64,000 bases of DNA, taken from Parapristionchus giblindavisi (Eukaryota > Nematoda > Chromadorea > Rhabditida > Diplogasteridae). The stretch lies in the NCBI GenBank assembly GCA_943737045.1, contig CALSFV010000026.1, positions 744,001 to 808,000 of the forward strand, in the 5' to 3' direction. Of the stretch, positions 56,820 through 64,000 are shown piece by piece (position 1 is the stretch's first letter; each line of letters starts with the position of its first letter). Made by a program: the position numbers and the translations under genes. The notes under the pieces are model-generated. The model saw nothing but the letters and a program-made list of their open reading frames with translations. It did not search any database and had not been told where the DNA came from.

Positions 56820-58068
56820 CAAAAGTCTTGACGCAAAATTCGAATCGTTATAACTTTCTACGTACTTGGCCGATCGGTCTCGGCTTAATTTTATTATATA
56901 GTATAGGAATTGGAGAAAATTATGATGGTATCGATTATTACCTACGGCGATGAAATGATTTCATCATACTTGAAATTCCGAGCTGTGATCGTAAAAATAG
57001 GTTTATTCAAGTAGATTTGTTCTGTTAATCCAATTTTTTTGTGAGAAAAGAACAACTATCGGTGAATGTTTTAAGCCATTAACCACATTGATTGCAAACA
57101 AGGAATAAATTTCGTTAAAATGCCATAACTCACAAGTTTGCAGTTGAACTACAGGCATCCGATTCAAGGAGTATTGTCGCCTAGGCAGCTCAATGTCAAT
57201 TTCGGAAAAAGTTTCCGGCTCTTGAAAAGAAAATTCGAAAAAAATCCATGTCATATTTTGGGCTTATTTTTCCCGGCCGGTTTTTCTAGAAATCTTTAAA
57301 AAAATGCCATGATGTGCCTAAACATCTACCTAACACATCTACAAAATTACGAGATTACAGGAATTTAATTACGACTTTGTCCATAAAAATAATATAAAAA
57401 ATGATTATTGGTCACAGTTTTTTTTATATCAACTTCGATCGGTTTTTGAACAAAATGTATAATATGCTCATTTACTACAATAATTTTGTCGTAATTGAAT
57501 TCCTGTAATCTCGCCACTTTGTAGATGTGTTAGGTAGATGTTTAGGCGCGTCATGGCAATTGTTTAAGATTTTTAGAAAAAAACGGCTGGGAAATACCTT
57601 AAATATGGCATGAAATATTTTTTCGAATTTTCTCTTCAAGAGCCGGAAACTTTCCGAAATTGAAATGGTGCTAGCCAATAACTAGGCGACAATACTCCTT
57701 GAATCGGAGGCCTGTAACTCAACTGTAGACTGAGTTATGGGATTTTCTAACGAAATTTTGATGGATCAGACGAAAATAGCGCATTCCTTATTGCGCTATG
57801 CAATCAATGTGGTTAATGGCTTAAAATATTCACCGATAGTTGTTCTTTCCTCACAAAAAAATTTGACTAGAATAAACCTATTTTTACGATCACACCTCGG
57901 AATTTCAAGTATGATGAAATCATTTCATCGCCGTAGGTAATAATCGATACTATCATAATTTTCCTCAATGTTCATTCTATATAATAAAATTAAGCCGAGG
58001 CCGATCGGCCAAGTACGTTAAAAGTTATAACGATTCGAATTTTGCGTCCAGACTTTTGCACGGTACTG
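56820..58068. mobile_element. 1.25-kb Tc1/mariner-like fold-back element with TA target
   Basis: CAGTACCGTGCAAAAGTCTT at the left is mirrored by AGACTTTTGCACGGTACTG at the right. TA lies at 56818-56819 and 58069-58070. Arms match widely, including AACTATCGGTGAAT and its complement. No transposase. Confidence 0.9.
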
Positions 58069-58227
58069 TACACTACTTGCAGTAAACTTACGTCTTACTA
58101 GAAGTAGATTTGTAAGTCTACTTTATGTGGGAATGATGAGTAAACTATTAGTTTTGAAATACCAGAGTGTGGCCGGCCACTCTTCCGTCACTGGTCAGCC
58201 ATCAATATTCACGCGCCCACTTTGTAG

Positions 58228-58376
58228 ATTACGTGGGAGGGCGCGACGCTGGCCTGCCTCGAGCACAAGATCGTGAAGACGAACAGCCACGGGCGAGGCA
58301 TGATCGTTGATGGTGACGGATCCCGACTCGGGAGACTCTACCAAGTACACGTGCATTGAGAAGATCAAGCTTTAGA
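58228..58376 (+). pseudogene. Immunoglobulin-domain exon fragment, frameshifted
   Basis: After TTTGTAG the frame reads ITWEGATLACLEHKIVKTNS, the first-cysteine strand of an Ig domain, and runs to TGA. In a shifted frame, DPDSGDSTKYTCIEKIK gives the second-cysteine motif. So one exon holds both halves of an Ig domain in two frames. It lies between the two duplicated Ig segments and is probably part of the same original gene. Confidence 0.6.
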
Positions 58377-58475
58377 AGGTGGAAAAGTCGATCAGGAATA
58401 TCGATTAGAGGTATTTATTGATTGATTATTAGTATTTATTGATTGATAAGGCGAATAATGGAAATTGTATCTCTA

Positions 58476-59493
58476 CAGTGTAGCCAAAAAGTCATGGGAC
58501 ACTTTTTAAATTTTTTATAACTTTTGATCCAGGAAAGCAATCAAGCTGATCTTTTCAGTAAATGTACAGAATTTATCAAAGGATACAACCATGATGTGTT
58601 GGTGTAATTAAGCTAGTTCTCTGTTGCATAGTAATGACGCTTTCGAAATAAACTTTTTTTGAAAATTTATACTTCCTTAGTGAAAGGTCCTGTTCTTCTG
58701 AAACATAGTAATAGTGTAGACATCTACTAGCGCTGCACAGGCACAAAACGGGAATAGCTCTGACTCCGTTTTCGAGCTGTAGCCTTGTTGCAAATTTGAC
58801 CCCGAAAATTTAAAACTCAGCTTCTAGGTGTGCTAATGTCCCGTTCAAAGTGCGAAAATGATACTAAGGAGTGATATTTATTCCCAGATTATAGTAGTCA
58901 TGGCTCGTCATTCACCCTCAGGGCATACAAAAAATTTTTCGGAAGGACTGATTTTAAGACCCTACCGTTCAGAGGGCGGGTCTTCTAAAATTATGGTTCC
59001 TGCGTAAGCAGCTTTGCAATATATCATATATTTATCTCTATTATTTTGGTTCAGTTCCGATTCCTTTCAGACCCGTAGCAAAAGTTATGCTGAGGTCTAC
59101 TCGGTTTCACCGATCAAAGATCAAAATACAAAGATCAAAGATCAAAGCTCAGCAATAGTGAAAAAAACTTTTGTGAACATCTCTAACATGCATAGGTGCT
59201 TTGCAAATAAGAGATTTCATCAATAGTGGCCCAGGGACGAGAGCAGTGAGAGAGAAAGTGCAAGATCGCGCACCGAGTAGACCTCAGAATAACTTTTGCT
59301 ACGGGCCTGAAAGAAATTGGAACTAAACCAAAATGAAATAAATAAATATATGATATATTGCAAAGCTGCTTGCGCAGGAACTATAATTTTAGAAGGGTCT
59401 CAAAAACAGTCTTCCCCCAAACAAAAATATTTTATGCCCTGAGGGCAAACGAGATATGAGATATGACTACCGTAATCTGAGGATAAACATTAC
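58476..59493. mobile_element. Third copy of the mariner-like fold-back element, right arm cut
   Basis: TA plus CAGTGTAGCCAAAAAGTCAT opens the left arm. The palindrome centre is near 59155-59260. The right arm stops inside GAGGATAAACATTAC where the MITE/duplication copy 2 begins. Confidence 0.82.
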
Positions 59494-59793
59494 TATTATA
59501 GAATTACAAAAGTTTTGCACACACCGCGCCAAATGCCGAATATAGTAAACTTCTCCACCGTTGAGAAAAACGCACTCGAAAATTTTCGCCAAATTTCGGA
59601 AGGTTTTTCCGAACGTTTTTTCAATGCTTATAATTTTATTTTTGCTGAAAGTCCAATGAAATGACGTGTAAACGCAATAAAATTCGATAAAATAAGCGAA
59701 AATTAAATGTCGCGCGAATAAGTGGGCGGAGTCAGAGTATTGCGCGGCAAATGCGGAATTTGTATTGTTCGGACAATTTTAATTCTATAATAG
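59494..59793. mobile_element. 300-bp MITE (TATTATAGAATTA ends), copy 2
   Basis: Copy of 50636-50935. Its first base is also the first base of the second duplicated segment. Confidence 0.75.
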
Positions 59794-60723
59794 CCCTAGT
59801 TTTAGGGGTACTGTAGCAAGTTATGGCAGAATTCATTATTGATTGATAGTTAGTCCAACTTTCTACAGTATCCCAAGAGATCAAAGAGATATCTCACGCC
59901 TTGGCATCTCACATTCAAAGAACAACGTCACAGGCATGTTCCATACTATAAACAATGAACAATAAGACAAAAATACTGTATACATGATGAAACTATTTGT
60001 TTGATTGGCTGATTTATTGATTTCATTTACTATATCTGTACAGTACAAATTTTGTATGCTACAGTGGATGAGAAAAAACAAAGTAAAGTTGTTGCTTGAT
60101 GAACTATCTGATCTTTGATCTCTCTGATCTTTGATCTCTCCGATCTTTCATATCTCTGATCTTTGATCTCTCCGATCTTTGATCTCTCTGATCTTTGATC
60201 TCTCTAATCTTTGATCTCTGATCGTTTGCAGCCACTGGTCAACCCGAACACGAGCGAGGGAGCGAGACGATGCACTTTGAATGCGCGACGTCGGGCAAGC
60301 CCACGCCCACCCTTCACCTTCTACAAGAATGGCGTCGGTGAGTGGTGAAATAACTAATTAAAATAGAAATAGATCATAAAAGATGTACTCATATAATTAT
60401 TCTTGGGCGTGAATGGTGTATTGTGGTGTACTTTACCTCCTGTAAGGAATGGCTGGAGCTAATTTGATCAGAGTGCCGAAAGCTGTATGTAGAGAACGTG
60501 TTGAAATCCAGTCGTAGTAGTTATTGATTGATTATTGATGATGATTATTGATTGATTTTGTCGTTGCAGAACTACAGCTCAAGGGTGGAGTGGAGACAGA
60601 CGAGCGCTGCTTGAATGTATGATGATTATTGATTATTGATTGATTTGCCTTTACATTTGATCTACAACAGCGGTGTGCAATGATCACTACATCGTGGTTC
60701 AAGGGGATCTAGCTAGCGAGCTA

Positions 60724-62359
60724 TAGTGTAGCCTAAAAGTCATGGGACACTTTTTCATTTTTTAATAACTTTTGATCCAGGAAAGCATCAAGCTGATCTT
60801 TTGAGTCAATGTACAGAATTTATCAGAGAATATTACCATGATGTGTTGGTATAATTAAATTAATTCACTGATGCGTCGTGATGACGCTATCGAAATACAC
60901 TTTTTTTGAAAATTTACATTTCTTTACAGTGAAAGGTCCTGTTCTTCTGAAACATTGTGGGAGTGTAGACGTCTACTAATTCTGCACAGGCACAAAAACC
61001 GGAATAGCTCTGGCTCCGTTTCGAGCTGTAGCCTGGTTGCAAATTTGACCCCGAAAATATGAAACTCAACTTCAAGATGTGCTAACGACCCGTTCTAAGC
61101 GCCAAAATGATGCTGTGATGTGTTGTTTATTCCAGATTATGGTAGTCATAGCTCTTCATTCGCCCTCACGATATGAAAAATACATTTTTACTGAATTTGA
61201 AACCCTACCGTCCAGTGGGTATTCTAAAAATATGGTTCCTCAGCATTTTCACAGCTCCTATGCGTGTTAAAAATGTTCACTAAAGTTTTTACACTATTGC
61301 TGATCTTTGATTTTTGTACTTTGATTTTTAGTCGCTGCAACCGAGTACATCTCAGCAGAACGTATGCTGCGGGTAGGAAACGAATCGTAACTAAACCAGA
61401 ATAAGGGAAATAAATATATGATGCATTGCAAAACTGCTTGCACAGGAACCACAATTTTAGAAGACTTGACCTCTGAACGGTAGGGTCTTAAAATCAGTCC
61501 TTCCAAAAAAATTCTTTTTATGCTCCGAGGGCAAATGACGAGCTATGACTACCATAATCTGGGAATAAACATCACTCCTTAGTAGCATCATTTCCGCACT
61601 TAGAACGGGATATTAGCACACCTAGAAGCTGAGTTTAACATTTTGGTGATCAAATTTTCAACCACCCTAAAGCACGAAAACGGAGTCAGAGCTATTCCCG
61701 TTTTTGTGCCTGTGCAGTCCTAGTAGATCTCTACACTCTTACAATGTTTCAGAAGAACAGGACCTTTCACTAAAGAAATGAAGTGCTTAGAGGAATGATG
61801 AAAGTAAGACCGATTAATGAAAAGATCCGAGAGAAAAGACTGAGATGGTACGGACATGTGAAGAGGAGAGATAGAGACCATGTATGCAGAAGGATGATAC
61901 AATACGCGCCACAAGGAAGAAGACCAAGAGGAAGACCGAAGCTCAGATGGACGGAATTGATCAAGAAGGACTTCAAGGAACTCAAGCTGACGGAACGACA
62001 CACGCTGAATCGACTACTATGGCACACGAAGACTAGTTTTCCTGACCCCGTTTAACGTGATAAGAAGAAGCCCATACCACCCCCTTGCTTTCTTATACAG
62101 GAAAATAAATGATTTGATTTGATTTGATTTGATTTGAGGACCTTTCACTAGAGAAATAAATTTTTTTTAATGACGTGATGACGCTATCAAAAAACGTATT
62201 TTGATAGCATTATCACTACGCATCAGTGAACTAATTTAATTACACCAACACATCATTGTAATACTCCTTGATAAATTCTGTATATTGGCTAATAAGATCA
62301 GATTGCTCTTCTGGATCAAAAGTTATGATAAGTGTTCCATGACTTTTAGGCTACACTGT
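60724..62359. mobile_element. Tc1/mariner-like fold-back element, copy 2
   Basis: Duplicate of 51866-53500 carried within the segment, including the RTE insertion. Confidence 0.88.
61783..62137 (+). mobile_element. RTE-type LINE tail, copy 2
   Basis: Duplicate of 52924-53278 with the same 90-residue frame, microsatellite tail and flanking repeats. Confidence 0.88.
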
Positions 62360-62666
62360 GGTTAGCCAATAGCTAGCTAGTTTTCGAACGATTGAAAATC
62401 CGTGATCTTTGATCTTTCAGGGTCACGGTGGCGACGGCGAGAACGCCGTGTACCATTGCAAGGCGGAGAAGAAGCACGGCTACGTCTGGACCAGCTTCTA
62501 CCTCAATCTGCTGGGTATGCAGAGATTTTATCGTTTTAAAGAAAATATATTGATTGTTTTATTTATTATTAGAGAAAAAAATGATCAAACGCAATGTTGC
62601 AAATGTTGTGCGCGCAGAATAAATCTACCCTGTATATTTATCCATTTATATTATTTTTTTATTTAT

Positions 62667-62991
62667 GTGGTGTTAATTTCTTGTAATTGGAAATTGTAAA
62701 AAGTGTGTTAATTTTGTCCTCTTGTAAAAAAAACGAACCACGAAAAAACGATTTTCCAGAAAAAAACTGGAACATTCTTGTAAAAAGCAAATATCTCCGC
62801 TATTTGTAGAGATTGAGACTTGAAACTTCGTTTATAAGTTTTTTTCGTGGTTTCTAACCCAAAAACCAAGTTTCAAGTCTCTAACTAGTCAGAGAAGCGA
62901 GATATTTGCTTTTTACAATGCTCTTTACAAGTGGACCTAATTAACACCCTTTTTACAATTTCCAATTCCATTTACAAGAAATTAACACCAC
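62667..62991. mobile_element. 325-bp fold-back MITE, copy 2
   Basis: Duplicate of 53808-54132. Confidence 0.85.
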
Positions 62992-63279
62992 GTTATTTAC
63001 GCTTAGTAAGTAGTATGATATGTGTTTGCTCTGCAGCTTACAAGCCCGTGCTCGAGACGGAACCTGACGAGGAAGAGGCCGTCGTCGGCCAGAACGTCGA
63101 GCTCGTCTGTTGACTTTATCGCCTCGCCCAATGGAGGTGAGTGGAGAGGGTGGACCAATGATATCTAAATTTAAAAACAATCTACTTAAATTACCTCACT
63201 GACTAGAAGTTTACTGCAACTTTACTACAACAGTATTATCACGCATGTCACCTAAGGATTGACCAAAATCGTCTGCTTT

Positions 63280-64000
63280 ACTACACACTTTTGAGTTGAC
63301 CCCCTCTTTTCTCCACGGTTTTCGATGGTCCTTGGGTAGGACATCCCTGAGCCAGAGTAGCAAGGACGGTAGATCAAGCCTCTCTGAAAGGAGTTCACGT
63401 CAAAGTTCGTCGTTGAGGCCCCTTCCGATGCGATTTTCACGGCTCACAGGAGAGCTAGGAAAAAGTGATCAACAGATGAAATGTGTAATTTCTCGAGTAC
63501 TTTCAGATAAAATGTGAACATCCAACTTTTTGATTTTGTATCCCATAAGGAATTGATTTTGTCCCACAGTTCCGGGACCTATTTTGTTTTGGGCTCAATC
63601 GATATAGCTCGCCAATAGCCTTCATTTAAGCCCTTGGGAGCTGATTTAAGTTCATTTGGCTATATGACGGCCAAAAAACTGCATTTGAATGCTGGTAGAT
63701 CACTAATGAAAGCCGCGGGTTGCTTTGATCTACTCGCCATTGTCGGCTAATTGACAAGATTGTCCCGTAATATAATAGAGAATGGGCTAACGATCAATCT
63801 GACGTAGAGTCGCTCACCCAAGCTCGTTTTGTTCTCGCTGCAGCCAAACCAGCGAAATTACTCTATTCCGATGGTTCCTGGTATGAATTGACCAATGAAT
63901 GCTGTAGATATGAGAGAAAGTTCCAGTTCCCCCCCCCCACCTCCCCCCATTCTTCGAGAAACATAGATCAGTTGGCCAGAGATCCAGAGAGCTCTAAATT
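63280..64000. mobile_element. 1.15-kb fold-back element, copy 2, left arm and centre only
   Basis: Duplicate of the element at 54421; the right arm lies beyond the window. Confidence 0.85.

Larger units (their letters stand above)
60232..63136 (+). pseudogene. Immunoglobulin-domain exons, copy 2
   Basis: Exons 60232-60337, 60570-60616, 62421-62514 and 63037-63136 equal copy 1, with the same frame conflict in exon 1 and the same early TGA in exon 4. The defects therefore predate the duplication. Confidence 0.75.
59494..64000. repeat. 4.5-kb segmental duplication, copy 2 (runs off window)
   Basis: Direct copy of 50636-55145, including every mobile element and the same gene defects. Confidence 0.95.

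Overview
The window looks like nuclear DNA of a nematode, probably a rhabditid. This is inferred from short exons with TTTCAG-type acceptors, introns full of TTGATT, GATCTTTGATC and TACNGTA words, and exon fragments that resemble animal housekeeping and muscle/extracellular proteins. No bacterial-style operon, rRNA gene, CRISPR array or convincing functional tRNA was seen. I had no database, so family names rest on motif recognition.

Layout. 1-2371: 3' part of a non-LTR retrotransposon with an open reverse transcriptase ORF. 2372-4170: a fold-back element with arms near 0.8 kb. 5097-11410: a 41-bp satellite, 154 units in unbroken register, with nested higher-order periods of 1,271 and 1,517 bp. 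11411-11747: a fragment of a second reverse transcriptase, joined directly to satellites on both sides. 11748-25331: a second satellite of about 311 bp (about 37 units), carrying six copies of a 243-bp insert and two copies of a 319-bp TTA-flanked MITE that were amplified together with it. 25332-50000: gene-like but heavily broken DNA. It holds a two-domain chitin-binding (CBM14) gene with one frameshifted domain, a minus-strand DDX6/CGH-1-like helicase pseudogene, duplicated SF3B1-like exons, an exportin-2-like exon trio and several unassigned exons, all mixed with MITEs and minisatellites. 50636-64000: two copies, 8.86 kb apart, of a roughly 4.5-kb segment with immunoglobulin-domain exons that carry identical defects in both copies. 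The segment is full of long fold-back elements, one of which has an RTE-type LINE tail inserted into it.

How it fits together. There is no pathway here. The picture is a repeat-rich zone that gathers partial, intron-containing copies of conserved genes, which then decay, while satellites and non-autonomous DNA transposons expand around and inside them. The most informative signals are the satellite organisation (inserts amplified together with their host units), the duplication whose edge lies exactly at a MITE end, and the clustering of broken copies of several unrelated conserved genes.
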